A program made the position numbers and the translations under genes. Positions 26,336 through 36,559 of a stretch of 64,000 nt of DNA are shown one piece after another. The notes under the pieces are model-generated. The model made no database searches, was not told the origin of the DNA, and saw only the letters and a list, made by a program, of their open reading frames with translations. Position 1 is the first letter of the stretch; each line of letters opens with the position of its first letter. The stretch spans positions 4,092,001-4,156,000 of the forward strand of contig NZ_CP022437.1 in the NCBI RefSeq assembly GCF_002224365.1, given 5' to 3'. The DNA is from Virgibacillus necropolis. Its GTDB lineage: Bacteria > Bacillota > Bacilli > Bacillales > Amphibacillaceae.

Positions 26336-27796
26336 TTATACCCAGCGAGTAGTAACTACTTTCTGACGTGTATAGAATGCTAATCCATCTTTTCCATTGG
26401 CATGTAGATCGCCATAAAAGGAATCTTTCCAGCCAGAGAATGGGAAAAATGCCATTGGAGCTGGTACACCGATGTTTACCCCAAGCATCCCGGCATCAAC
26501 TGTTTCACGGAATTGTCTTACAGCGCCACCGTCTTTCGTAAAGATACATGCGCCGTTTGCAAAACGTGATTTGTTCGTTAATTCAATTGCTGAATCAAGG
26601 TCTTTCACCCTTGCGATAGATAAAATAGGTGCGAAGATTTCATCTTGCCAGATTTTCATTTCGGTCGTTACATTATCGAAAATGGTTGGACCTACAAAAT
26701 AACCTTGACGTTGAACATCTTTATCCTTACGCCCGTCACGAATCAGATTTGCTCCTTCATTTTCACCAGTCTCGATATAGTTAAGCGTACGTTCTTTATG
26801 ATTGTCACGGATAACCGGTCCTAGGAATACACCTTCATCCATTCCGTTTCCTATTCTCAGTTCATTTGCTTTTTGATTAAGTAAACTAATGAATTCATCT
26901 GCAATGGAATCCTCAACGGCAACTACGGAAGCTGCCATACAGCGTTCTCCTGCTGATCCAAATGCAGCACTAATAATTTGTGAAGTTGCATTGTCTAAGT
27001 TAGCATCACGTAAAACGATAGAATGATTTTTAGCCCCTGAAAGTGCTTGGACACGTTTTAAATTATCTGTCCCTCTTTTGTAAACATATTCGGCAACTGG
27101 TTGTGAACCTACAAATGAAATAGCTGCTACATCTTTGTGGTCCAACAGTCCATTTACCACATCATGCGCACCATGAACGATATTGAATACACCTTTTGGT
27201 AAACCCGCTTCTTCAAGCAACTCCGCTAAACGATTTGCAAGGAGTGGCGTACGTTCAGATGGTTTTAATACGAACGTATTTCCCGTAACAATTGCCATCG
27301 GAAACATCCATGCTGGAACCATCATTGGAAAATTAAATGGCGTAATCCCGCCGATTACACCTATTGGATAACGATACGTCCCAGATTCGAGTCCTGTTGC
27401 AATCGATGGTAAATTATCACCCATCATTAAGGACGGGGCACCAGCTGCAAATTCAACATTTTCAATCCCGCGTTGAACCTCACCTTGGGCTTCTTTAAAA
27501 CTTTTTCCGTTTTCAATGGTTATAATTTCTGCCAATTCATCCCATTGATCGACGAGTAATTGCTGATACTTAAATAAAATACGTGCGCGTTTCGGAACAG
27601 GTACCTCCTTCCACTTCTGAAATGCTTTAGCAGCTATCTTCACGGTATTATTTACATCTTCCTGGGAAGAAATGGGTACATGGGCAATCACTTCTCCTGT
27701 TGCCGGGTTATATACTTCTTCGGTTTTATCAGATTTTGCCTCCACCCACTCTCCGCCTACGTAGTTTTTCGGTGTTTTTACTTTTGTTTGTGTCAT
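26336..27796 (-). CDS. mmsA: CoA-acylating methylmalonate-semialdehyde dehydrogenase
   Basis: The 486-residue enzyme converts methylmalonate or malonate semialdehyde with CoA and NAD to propionyl- or acetyl-CoA. It is a full-length member of the MmsA/IolA branch of aldehyde dehydrogenases: [19 protein letters not shown] near residue 150, [12 protein letters not shown] near residue 228, the catalytic cysteine in [10 protein letters not shown] near residue 283, and [15 protein letters not shown] at the C-terminus. Start ATG 27796 has TTGGAGG upstream. No inositol or valine genes adjoin it; it follows a sodium/solute symporter and a micro-ORF, so it probably serves catabolism of whatever that transporter brings in. 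Confidence 0.92.
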   Translation of the reverse strand: MTQTKVKTPKNYVGGEWVEAKSDKTEEVYNPATGEVIAHVPISSQEDVNNTVKIAAKAFQKWKEVPVPKRARILFKYQQLLVDQWDELAEIITIENGKSFKEAQGEVQRGIENVEFAAGAPSLMMGDNLPSIATGLESGTYRYPIGVIGGITPFNFPMMVPAWMFPMAIVTGNTFVLKPSERTPLLANRLAELLEEAGLPKGVFNIVHGAHDVVNGLLDHKDVAAISFVGSQPVAEYVYKRGTDNLKRVQALSGAKNHSIVLRDANLDNATSQIISAAFGSAGERCMAASVVAVEDSIADEFISLLNQKANELRIGNGMDEGVFLGPVIRDNHKERTLNYIETGENEGANLIRDGRKDKDVQRQGYFVGPTIFDNVTTEMKIWQDEIFAPILSIARVKDLDSAIELTNKSRFANGACIFTKDGGAVRQFRETVDAGMLGVNIGVPAPMAFFPFSGWKDSFYGDLHANGKDGLAFYTRQKVVTTRWV

Positions 27797-27836
27797 CGTA
27801 AATCCTCCAAATTTTAAAATCGTCTAGTGCTTTATG

Positions 27837-27935
27837 CTACCTCGTAAAATACCATTTCCAAAGTGAGAAACCTATGATTACTAAAAATGTGATAAATCCA
27901 TACAGCCATATGGAAAGCATCGGATTAACAAAAAT
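27837..27935 (-). CDS. Candidate micro-protein, possible symporter accessory peptide (ATT start suspected)
   Basis: A 27-residue frame from ATG 27920 or, with an ATT start at 27935, 32 residues. It encodes one membrane helix, NPMLSIWLYGFITFLV then IIGFSLWKWYFTR, ending in a basic anchor. It lies 17 bp after the symporter stop. AAAGGG at 27950-27945 is nine bases before ATT 27935 but 24 before ATG 27920, which favours the rare ATT start. Single-helix peptides encoded beside sodium/solute symporters are annotated in other bacteria as small accessory proteins; the assignment here is by position and shape only. Confidence 0.45.
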   Translation of the reverse strand: MFVNPMLSIWLYGFITFLVIIGFSLWKWYFTR

Positions 27936-27952
27936 TGCAATTCACCCTTTCC

Positions 27953-29464
27953 TTAATTTGCTTTTAAACTCTTTTCTTCAACTTTTTCCATCTTAGCAGC
28001 TTGCGGTTCCTTTAAAATACGAGCTAAGATAATAATCGTAGCGATACCAATAAAGGTTGCGATTGCTCCTGCTGTCATCGTACTTGGAATTATCCCGCCA
28101 AAATAGATAATAAGATAGGAGAGCAGACCAACAACCATCGACAGTTCTGCCGCTCTTGCTGGGGCTTTTTTCTTTGCATAGACAGCGTACAGAATTGGAC
28201 CCATCGTTCCTGCAGCTACACCGGAGATCCCAATCCACATAACAGCTCCCATATATAAAGGTGGCTTTAGCACGATTAAAAATGCAATCAAACCAACCAA
28301 CGGGACCGTCATGCGGCTGATTTGCAGCGCTATCTTCTGTGCTTTCTGATCACTAACATTGACAATTCCCCGTTTGACTAAGACTTTCAAAAAAATATCA
28401 TTGGCAAATACGGTCGAAATAGAAACAAATAAACCGTCTGTTGTTGACATGGCAGCAGCGAGAATAACAACTCCCAAAATTGCTACAATAATGGCTGGGA
28501 AAGCCCAAACCGCGTATTCCATTAGTGCCAGATCAGCGGCAACAATATTATCGCCAAGCGCTGCCCTGCTATACAATCCCCCGAAGAGAACAACAAGACA
28601 GAATGTAGCTGTGATAACATAGGTCAAAATCATTTTTCCAAGATCCTTTTCACTTTTCAATCCGAGAACTTTGTTGAACAAGTGGGGTGCTGAGGCAAAC
28701 GCCCACTGGATAACAATTGCCCCAGTTACAACACCGATAGAATAAAAGTGTGTTGAGTCCGGATTAAATACCTCTACTAAATTACCATCCTGTGCCGCCA
28801 ATTTTTGTGTAATGCCGGTAAATGTTGCGGTAATGCTTCCTTTCCAGAAAATGACGATTCCAGAAACAAACACAAACACACCAGCGATGGCCATCATGAC
28901 AGCTTGGACAGCATCTGTGTATATATCAGCAAACGCCCCACCAGCAAAGACGTAAAGGACAACGATTGCTGCAATAAATATTAACCCACCTGTATAAGAC
29001 ATACCCAGCAAGAATTGAAAAATTCGTGCACCTGCAACAAATTGTGCTGCAATATAAAAAATATTAAAGAGCAAAATTAATCCTGTTCCAACCCGCAATA
29101 TATCACTTTTGTAAAAATCACCCAACCAGTCTGGCAATGAAAGAGATTTTTGCCCCGTATTTAATTTTCTAACCCTTTTGGCTACCATTAATACCCCGAT
29201 TGGTCCTCCACCAATCATTGCCAAAAACAGCCAAAGGTTTGAAAGTCCCCAATCATGGGACCAACCTGGATACCCAAGAAATGTGGCAGCACTTAAATAA
29301 GTTGCCGCAAAAGATAAGCCGAGTACATATGGTCCCATACTTGCACCGCCAATGGCAAAGTCGCTAACACTTTTTGTCTTTTTGGCACTCACATAACCAA
29401 GGGCAAACATAACAACCAAAAATATAGCAAAACCTATCCATGTATATAATGTTACAGTACTCAT
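27953..29464 (-). CDS. Sodium/solute symporter (SSS family)
   Basis: This 503-residue transporter has about 13 membrane segments. The SSS signature region is visible: AATYLSAATFLGYPGWSHDWG near residues 53-73 in two parts, FAGGAFADIYTDAVQAVMM near residue 175 and AAMSTTDGLFVSISTVFANDI near residue 345. It resembles the pantothenate/acetate/organic-acid branch; the substrate is unknown. The start ATG 29464 has AAGGGGAC upstream. A weak terminator lies between it and the SAM-riboswitch-controlled monooxygenase gene upstream, so co-transcription is possible by read-through only. Confidence 0.87.
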   Translation of the reverse strand: MSTVTLYTWIGFAIFLVVMFALGYVSAKKTKSVSDFAIGGASMGPYVLGLSFAATYLSAATFLGYPGWSHDWGLSNLWLFLAMIGGGPIGVLMVAKRVRKLNTGQKSLSLPDWLGDFYKSDILRVGTGLILLFNIFYIAAQFVAGARIFQFLLGMSYTGGLIFIAAIVVLYVFAGGAFADIYTDAVQAVMMAIAGVFVFVSGIVIFWKGSITATFTGITQKLAAQDGNLVEVFNPDSTHFYSIGVVTGAIVIQWAFASAPHLFNKVLGLKSEKDLGKMILTYVITATFCLVVLFGGLYSRAALGDNIVAADLALMEYAVWAFPAIIVAILGVVILAAAMSTTDGLFVSISTVFANDIFLKVLVKRGIVNVSDQKAQKIALQISRMTVPLVGLIAFLIVLKPPLYMGAVMWIGISGVAAGTMGPILYAVYAKKKAPARAAELSMVVGLLSYLIIYFGGIIPSTMTAGAIATFIGIATIIILARILKEPQAAKMEKVEEKSLKAN

Positions 29465-29489
29465 TTCTGTCCCCTTTCATTTTCCACTG

Positions 29490-29515
29490 ATTATTAAAAG
29501 GGGAAATGAATCCCC
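29490..29515 (-). terminator. Terminator or attenuator between monooxygenase and symporter genes
   Basis: On the minus strand AGGGGA and TCCCCT enclose a small loop (TTCATT), followed by TTTTAAT. The short stem suggests partial termination. Confidence 0.6.
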
Positions 29516-29521
29516 TAAGCC

Positions 29522-30898
29522 TTATTGAGTTTGAACGATGCCGAGTTTTTTTGCAGGATGATTATCCGGCAAGTGGACATGTCCTTTTCCAAACATGTTT
29601 TCTCTTAATGTCTTTCCTTCATATTCCGTCCGATAAATCCCCCGTTTTTGCAGTTCAGGCACGACATAATCAACAAACTCTCGTAATGTGCCTGGCGAAT
29701 AAGTCTGGGCAATATTGAAGCCATCCGCATCGCCCTCACTCGCCCATTCCTCAATCTTATCGGCAATTTGTTCCGGTGTGCCGATAAACTTCACGGTTCC
29801 ATTGCCGAGACCATGATTTTTAATGGCTTCTCGCAATGTCCATTTTTTATTCGGATCTTTTGCATACATATCCAGATTCCCCTGAACCGCTTCTGTCTCC
29901 ATATCCTCAATGTATTGATCAGGATCATAGTTGGAAAAGTCAATACCCGTATGGCCAGATAGGAGTGATGCCGTTCCTTCATAGCTAACATGATTGGTCA
30001 AATCTTCGTAGTTAGCATACGCTTCTTCCTCGGTTGAACCGATAATCGGCAGAATCATTGGGAAGATGCGCACATCATTCGGATTTCTCCCCTGCAGCTT
30101 CGTCCGTTTACGAATATCCGCAGTATATTGCTTTAATGCATCCAGCGAGTGATTTTTTGTGAAAACAGCCTCCGCATGTTTGGCAGCGAAATCTTTTCCT
30201 TTTGGAGAAGCCCCCGCTTGAAACAGAACAGGCGTACGCTGAGGCGATGGTTCAACCAAATGAGGACCTGGTACATTGAAAAACTTGCCTATATGGTTGA
30301 TCAAATGAACCTTATCAGGATTAGCAAATGTATCACTTTCTTTGTCATGAACAACGGCATCATTTTCCCAGCTGTGTTCCCATAGCTTATAGACGACTTC
30401 CAGAAATTCATCTGCCCGGTCATATCTAAGTTCTTTTGGTAACCGCTCAGAAAGCCCAAGATTAACTGCTTCACTTTCTAGATACGATGTCACCACATTC
30501 CAAGCGACTCTACCTCCTGTTAAATGGTCAAGCGTCGAAAGCTGACGTGCCAATGCGTAAGGTTGTGCATATGTAGCGGATATTGTCGGCGCAAAACCCA
30601 GATGTTCAGTCACTGCTGCCATGGCTGAAATTGGAATCAGCGGATCATGGGCTGGAAGCTGTACAGCACTTTTTGCAGCAGCATGATGGCTGTTTTCATA
30701 AACGCTGTATGTCCCAAGTACATCTGCGATAAATAAAGCATCAAATTTTCCCCGTTCCAGAGTTTGTGCTGCTTCTATCCAATACGATAAACTGTTATGA
30801 TTTGTACCTTGATCCTTTTCATGTTTCCACAATCCCGTTGAATGTGGGGAAGGCGAATTTTGGATAAATCCATTTAAATGAATCTGTTTTGCCATCAT
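29522..30898 (-). CDS. Flavin-dependent monooxygenase, NtaA/SnaA/DszA (LLM class) family
   Basis: This 458-residue protein belongs to the bacterial luciferase-like NtaA/SnaA/DszA group: SYWIEAAQTLERGKFDALFIADVLG near residue 40 in two parts, HLTGGRVAWNVVTS near residue 135 and RTPVLFQAGASPKGKDFAAKHAEAVF near residue 225. These enzymes use FMNH2 from a partner reductase to oxidise sulfur or nitrogen compounds such as S-alkylcysteines, sulfones or nitrilotriacetate. A SAM riboswitch in the leader shows that the gene is turned on when SAM is low, which points to sulfur or methionine scavenging. Start ATG 30898 has AAGGAG upstream. No flavin reductase is adjacent. Confidence 0.9.
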   Translation of the reverse strand: MMAKQIHLNGFIQNSPSPHSTGLWKHEKDQGTNHNSLSYWIEAAQTLERGKFDALFIADVLGTYSVYENSHHAAAKSAVQLPAHDPLIPISAMAAVTEHLGFAPTISATYAQPYALARQLSTLDHLTGGRVAWNVVTSYLESEAVNLGLSERLPKELRYDRADEFLEVVYKLWEHSWENDAVVHDKESDTFANPDKVHLINHIGKFFNVPGPHLVEPSPQRTPVLFQAGASPKGKDFAAKHAEAVFTKNHSLDALKQYTADIRKRTKLQGRNPNDVRIFPMILPIIGSTEEEAYANYEDLTNHVSYEGTASLLSGHTGIDFSNYDPDQYIEDMETEAVQGNLDMYAKDPNKKWTLREAIKNHGLGNGTVKFIGTPEQIADKIEEWASEGDADGFNIAQTYSPGTLREFVDYVVPELQKRGIYRTEYEGKTLRENMFGKGHVHLPDNHPAKKLGIVQTQ

Positions 30899-31059
30899 CA
30901 AAACTCCTTATAGTTTATTTTCGAGTGATTAGTGCTGACACTGTTAGGTAATTTAGGATTCTGCTTTTTTATTTCACCTCCCAAAATAAATATAACTTAT
31001 CTTATGCATTTACTTGGTTTAAAAAAGATATGTAAATCCACCACTTATTCGTTGGAATC

Positions 31060-31092
31060 AAAAAAACCTCTCCCGATGAGGAAGAGGTTATA
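31060..31092 (-). terminator. SAM riboswitch terminator
   Basis: On the minus strand AACCTCT and GAGAGGTT form the stem, followed by seven T residues. It lies between the aptamer and the monooxygenase gene. Confidence 0.88.
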
Positions 31093-31104
31093 TTTTCATT
31101 ACAC

Positions 31105-31217
31105 ACCATCTCATCTTTCAAGCAAATGCTTGCTTGCTGGAATTAGCACCTTGTTACAAATAACGGTTGCTGCGGGATCACAGGACCAGACTCCTTCCCC
31201 GACTCTTGATAAGGTTT
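31105..31217 (-). promoter_or_regulatory. SAM-I (S-box) riboswitch
   Basis: Read on the minus strand the aptamer shows CTTATCAAGAG, GGTCCTGTGATCCCGCAGCAACC in two blocks, AAGGTGCTAATTCCAGCA and GAAAGATGAGAT, which are the hallmark S-box elements in their correct order. The terminator follows. It controls the flavin monooxygenase and perhaps the genes beyond it. Confidence 0.95.
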
Positions 31218-31377
31218 TATTCAATTAAAAGATTGTACATATCATATCGAATACAGAAAAAACTGTCAAGTAGGAATCTTATATTTATAAAAATAGTTTG
31301 CAAACTAATAAACGGCGGAATGTCAAAAACAAACTAGAAATACTTTATCAATTGGTTTCAATCTCATAATTTTTGTA

Positions 31378-31512
31378 TATAATAAACCTAGAGTACGTTG
31401 CATAAACTAAAAAGAGACCGCTGGTGCTGATACACCAACGATCAGCTAAATATTCAAGGTCACTGAAAAATAACCACCTACTTGCTTGTCAGAGCCAGGT
31501 GGTTATTTTTTA
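31378..31512 (+). ncRNA. Candidate antisense antitoxin RNA of a type I system
   Basis: A TATAAT at 31378-31383 with TTTCAA 16 bp upstream could start an RNA near 31390. The RNA would hold the hairpin GCTGAT / ATCAGC (31426-31446) and end at the 14-bp hairpin 31466-31510. It runs opposite to the toxin gene and overlaps its 3' end, as in TxpA/RatA-type loci of Bacillus. The RNA itself is inferred; only the promoter-like sequence and hairpins are seen. Confidence 0.5.
31466..31512. terminator. Bidirectional terminator shared by toxin mRNA and antisense RNA
   Basis: AAAAATAACCACCT and AGGTGGTTATTTTT are perfect inverted repeats with A and T runs on both sides, so the hairpin can terminate transcription from either direction. 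The toxin stop codon lies in its right arm. Confidence 0.85.
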
Positions 31513-31583
31513 TGGTCTGACAATACTGCAACCATTAATGTTCCAAAGGAAATCATGAGGACAAGCGTTTCAAATACTGTCAT
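31503..31583 (-). CDS. Holin-like type I toxin peptide
   Basis: A 26-residue peptide, MTVFETLVLMISFGTLMVAV followed by LSDHKK. The N-terminal T-V-F/Y-E-x-L, the single membrane helix and the basic tail are typical of the putative holin-like toxin family found across Bacillaceae. Such peptides damage the membrane when their antisense RNA is lost. The start ATG 31583 is preceded by an exceptionally long ribosome-binding site, AGAAAGGGGGTGATCC, that mirrors the 16S rRNA 3' end with one mismatch. Its 3' end lies in a terminator hairpin that overlaps a candidate antisense RNA. It was too short for ordinary gene calling. Confidence 0.75.
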   Translation of the reverse strand: MTVFETLVLMISFGTLMVAVLSDHKK

Positions 31584-31721
31584 CCGGGATCACCCCCTTT
31601 CTAAGGGTCATCATTCCGTTAAAAAGTCTCCATAATGTTATTGATACATTTTTATTAAGTTTATTATATTTAATGATATGGGTGGGAACGCTTGTCCTAT
31701 TACATTTATTTTAAAAAAACG

Positions 31722-31812
31722 TTAGAAAACTTGGCTTATCGCCAATCCTTAACGGCGAAAGCCTTAGTTGCACTTATGCAGTAAGAAAGGATTTATACTT
31801 TCTTAACTGCAA
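31722..31812. repeat. Family B repeat
   Basis: TTAGAAAACTTGGCTTATCG, CGGCGAAAGCCTTAGTTGCAC, TTATGCAGTAAGAAAGG and ATTTATACTTTCTTAACTGC in order: both hairpins and the linker are well preserved. It lies just downstream of the HTH gene. Confidence 0.85.
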
Positions 31813-31832
31813 AAAAAAAGAAAACAAAGTTT

Positions 31833-32255
31833 CTAACCTTCATCTTCTTCCAGGGAAATACATTTATGTAATGGTGGGCAGCCAAGCACAATCCAGATTT
31901 TAATGAATAACTCTAATCGTGGTTGTGAGGCATTGTTAAATATCTTGCTTATATTTGGCGGCAGCATGTTCAATTGATCAGCAACATCTTTTATATAAAT
32001 ATTTTTATCTTTAGCAATTTCTTTAAACCGATTCTTAATAACAGGTTGAGCATTATTTTCTATGAATGGGTTAACTAACTCAAAATGTTTTATTTGTTCT
32101 ATTTTATCCACAATACAACCAATGACAAATTCCTCAATTTTATAATTATCACGTCTATTTTTATCCCTATGTCGATTAATCAAATTTTCCAGATCTGTGA
32201 TTTCTTTTAGTTGATCATATGCCTCTTCGCTTAGTTCGATCGTTATCTTTTTCAT
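31833..32255 (-). CDS. Small helix-turn-helix protein with N-terminal RHH-like segment
   Basis: The 140-residue protein begins MKKITIELSEEAYDQLKEI, like the strand and first helix of ribbon-helix-helix or CopG-type proteins. It continues into a Cro/XRE-like HTH at about residues 78-125 (FKEIAKDKNIYIKDVADQL then PPNISKIFNNASQPRLE). It ends in a short acidic tail. The start ATG 32255 has GAGGT upstream. A micro-ORF is divergently encoded 40 bp away and the gene stands next to the type I toxin locus. It may be a plasmid- or phage-derived regulator; I do not recognise a named family. Confidence 0.6.
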   Translation of the reverse strand: MKKITIELSEEAYDQLKEITDLENLINRHRDKNRRDNYKIEEFVIGCIVDKIEQIKHFELVNPFIENNAQPVIKNRFKEIAKDKNIYIKDVADQLNMLPPNISKIFNNASQPRLELFIKIWIVLGCPPLHKCISLEEDEG

Positions 32256-32297
32256 GTATAAATTACCTCACTTTTGGAAATGGTTATAATTGAAAGG

Positions 32298-32384
32298 ATG
32301 ATAAAATTGATTAAACATAATGATAAAGAAGATGTTATAGACATTATTCATGATACATTCGACAAAGGTGGAACGGGTAAATAA
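32298..32384 (+). CDS. Candidate micro-ORF divergent to the HTH gene
   Basis: A 28-codon frame (25 codons if TTG 32307 is the start) encodes a charged peptide ending in DTFDKGGTGK. AAAGG lies directly before ATG 32298, too close, but six to seven bases before TTG 32307, so the TTG start is favoured. There is no signal-like hydrophobic segment. Whether it is translated is not known; its position opposite an HTH gene is the reason for listing it. Confidence 0.3.
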   Translation: MIKLIKHNDKEDVIDIIHDTFDKGGTGK

Positions 32385-32509
32385 GATAGTAGAAGTAGTT
32401 TTTCTGGACAAGCATTGTGAAAGGCTACTCTTATTACATATTCTATTTTCCTGTAAAAAATTCCTTTGTTTGAATTTTTAGTTGGTAGAGGGAACACACC
32501 GGACATTTC

Positions 32510-32554
32510 AAAAGGCATTTACCAAGTTAATCACTTGATAAATGCCTTTTTGAA
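32510..32554 (-). terminator. Terminator of the dicarboxylate symporter gene
   Basis: AAAAGGCATTTA(C/T)CAAGT pairs with ACTTG(A/G)TAAATGCCTTTT, a long stem with a T run, 45 bp after the gltP-like stop. Confidence 0.85.
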
Positions 32555-32599
32555 TAAGTCATATCCTAAGAGAAAATCTAACCGGCCTGCTCCTCCTAT

Positions 32600-33850
32600 T
32601 TATTTAACATGACTAATATCCGTTTCTGGCACCTCTTCAGGTAAACCATGTTTTTTCTCGGATTCTGCGACACAGACAGCACATGCAGCATCACCCGTAA
32701 TATTGATAGCTGTACGTGTCATGTCCAATAAACGGTCGATCCCGATAATGAGTGCAATCCCTTCAACTGGGAGGGATACTTGGTTAAGAACCATCGCAAG
32801 CATGATAAGTCCTACACCTGGAACACCTGCCGTACCAATACTAGCTAATACAGCCGTAACGACAACCATGATTAGTTGTGTGAACGATAAATCAGTGCCG
32901 TATACTTGGGCAATAAAAACCGTTGCTACACCTTGCATAATAGCTGTTCCATCCATATTAATAGTGGCACCTAATGGCTGGACAAAACCACTGATTGATT
33001 TCGGTACTCCTAAGTTTTCCTGGGCTACCTTCATGGAAACTGGCAGTGTTGAGCTACTGCTCGATGTACTAAATCCAACCGTTGCTGCAGGGAAGAAGCC
33101 TTTAAAGAAGCGAAGCGGATTCATCTTACCGAGAAAGAAAACAGCGCTTCCATAGACGACAAACGCGTGTATAAATAATGCGAGTAAGACGACAAGCATA
33201 TAGGCAGCCATCGCCATTGCACCATCAAGTCCCATTTGGCCGATGGCAGAAGCTAATAATCCAAAGGCACCGTATGGAGCGAAGCGCATAATTAAATTTA
33301 CAAGGAACATCATAATTTCATTTCCTTGTTCAATTACCCTCGTTACGGCCTCTACCTTTTTACCAAGCATCGTCAATGCAAAACCGATAAAGATAGAAAA
33401 GGCAATAATTTGCAGCATATTCCCTTCAACCATTGACTGGAGGGGGTTCGTAGGGATGATACTTGTAAACGTTTCAACAACTGAAGGAGCTTCCTCACTT
33501 TCGTATTCTGCCCCAGATGGATCAATTCCTGTGTTTCCGGGTTCAAAAAGATAAGCAAAACCAATTGCTATTATGAGAGCGATGGTTGTAGTTGCCAAGA
33601 AAAAGGCCACCGTTTTCGTACCTATACGTCCTAATTTTTTCGGATCACCCAGTGCAGCTACACCTAAAGTAATTGAGAAAAACACGATAGGAACAACTAG
33701 CATTTTAATTAAATTCAGAAAGATTGTTCCAAGCGGACCAAAAAAGTAGGCATCCAACGTGTCAAATAAGTCCGGCGCTAAGAAATGTAAAGCTAAACCG
33801 ACGACAGCTCCGAGACCGAGTCCAATCAAAATCTTTGCTGTTAATTTCAT
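32600..33850 (-). CDS. Dicarboxylate/amino acid:cation symporter (DAACS, GltP/DctA family)
   Basis: The 416-residue membrane protein has the DAACS landmarks: the serine-rich loop GFSTSSSSSTLPVSM near residue 262, NMDGTAIMQG near residue 303, the second re-entrant region IGTAGVPGVG near residue 345 and DRLLDMTRTAINITGD near residue 383. These form the binding site for glutamate, aspartate or C4-dicarboxylates with Na+ or H+. Substrate preference cannot be told. Start ATG 33850 has AGGAGG upstream; the gene is monocistronic with its own terminator. Confidence 0.92.
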   Translation of the reverse strand: MKLTAKILIGLGLGAVVGLALHFLAPDLFDTLDAYFFGPLGTIFLNLIKMLVVPIVFFSITLGVAALGDPKKLGRIGTKTVAFFLATTTIALIIAIGFAYLFEPGNTGIDPSGAEYESEEAPSVVETFTSIIPTNPLQSMVEGNMLQIIAFSIFIGFALTMLGKKVEAVTRVIEQGNEIMMFLVNLIMRFAPYGAFGLLASAIGQMGLDGAMAMAAYMLVVLLALFIHAFVVYGSAVFFLGKMNPLRFFKGFFPAATVGFSTSSSSSTLPVSMKVAQENLGVPKSISGFVQPLGATINMDGTAIMQGVATVFIAQVYGTDLSFTQLIMVVVTAVLASIGTAGVPGVGLIMLAMVLNQVSLPVEGIALIIGIDRLLDMTRTAINITGDAACAVCVAESEKKHGLPEEVPETDISHVK

Positions 33851-34314
33851 ACATCTACCTCCTGATAGTATATTTTGAGGGCTCTGACCTAATATGTGTC
33901 ATGGAGTTAAGTTGAATAGTTTGATACAGCCAACCACCAGGAAAGGAGTCAGATAGACTTTTCTTGTATAACTGTATGGAAGATCCGTATTTAAGAACTC
34001 TTTGACCATTATCTCCCCATGTAATTTTATAGTAATTAACGTTTGAACTCAAGAATAGTTTAAGAAAACGATAACAAATTTGATAAATATACTTATATAA
34101 TTCCTTTTTTGGTAGAAGGTAGATGATCCTATATATACCAGGGTTGAAATTTATACACATGTAACTGAACCATATAAAAAAGATGCGCCCCAGAAAGTCA
34201 AAGACCATCTGAAGAGCATCTCAGAACAAAACATATAAAAATGTGATGTTTTGATGATATTGGGTGGTGTAATATTCTCTGAACCCCCTAATTATCGAGG
34301 GATTTTAGAGTTTA
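33851..34314. other. Intergenic region between gltP-like gene and groEL
   Basis: No credible gene. A 117-codon minus-strand frame with unusual composition is open here but has no ribosome-binding site or family likeness. Weak hairpins lie at 34184-34223 (AGATGC/GCATCT) and 34283-34312; the latter, CCCCC with a GAGGG partner, may be the groEL terminator. Confidence 0.5.
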
Positions 34315-36306
<1,992 letters not shown>

Positions 36307-36326
36307 TCATTTGCTTTTATTAATTA

Positions 36327-36353
36327 TTAGCACTCTATACAACTGAGTGCTAA
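36327..36353 (-). promoter_or_regulatory. CIRCE operator (HrcA binding site)
   Basis: TTAGCACTC, nine bases, GAGTGCTAA: a perfect CIRCE inverted repeat about 40 bp before the groES start and just downstream of the -10 box. Confidence 0.98.
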
Positions 36354-36364
36354 TTCCAATTATT

Positions 36365-36393
36365 ATCATATAAAAACCTCGATAAAATTGCAA
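36365..36393 (-). promoter_or_regulatory. groESL promoter
   Basis: On the minus strand TTGCAA (36393-36388), 17 bp, TATGAT (36370-36365), a sigma-A type promoter. Transcription would start near 36358, so CIRCE overlaps the start of the transcript. Confidence 0.85.
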
Positions 36394-36559
36394 GTAATCA
36401 ATGCGATATTTTTTAAAAAATTTTCTTTTACCCTTGTTAATAGACCATTCTATTATTAGCATGGCAACAATTATGATAAAATGCTTAATAGAGTGTTAAT
36501 AGCACTACACAGTTGCATACACTAGTTAATATATTGATTATTAAAGGAGTCGTTTCACT

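Noticed and set aside
33855-34208. 117-codon minus-strand frame
   Set aside because: No ribosome-binding site, low-quality composition and no recognisable family; most likely chance.
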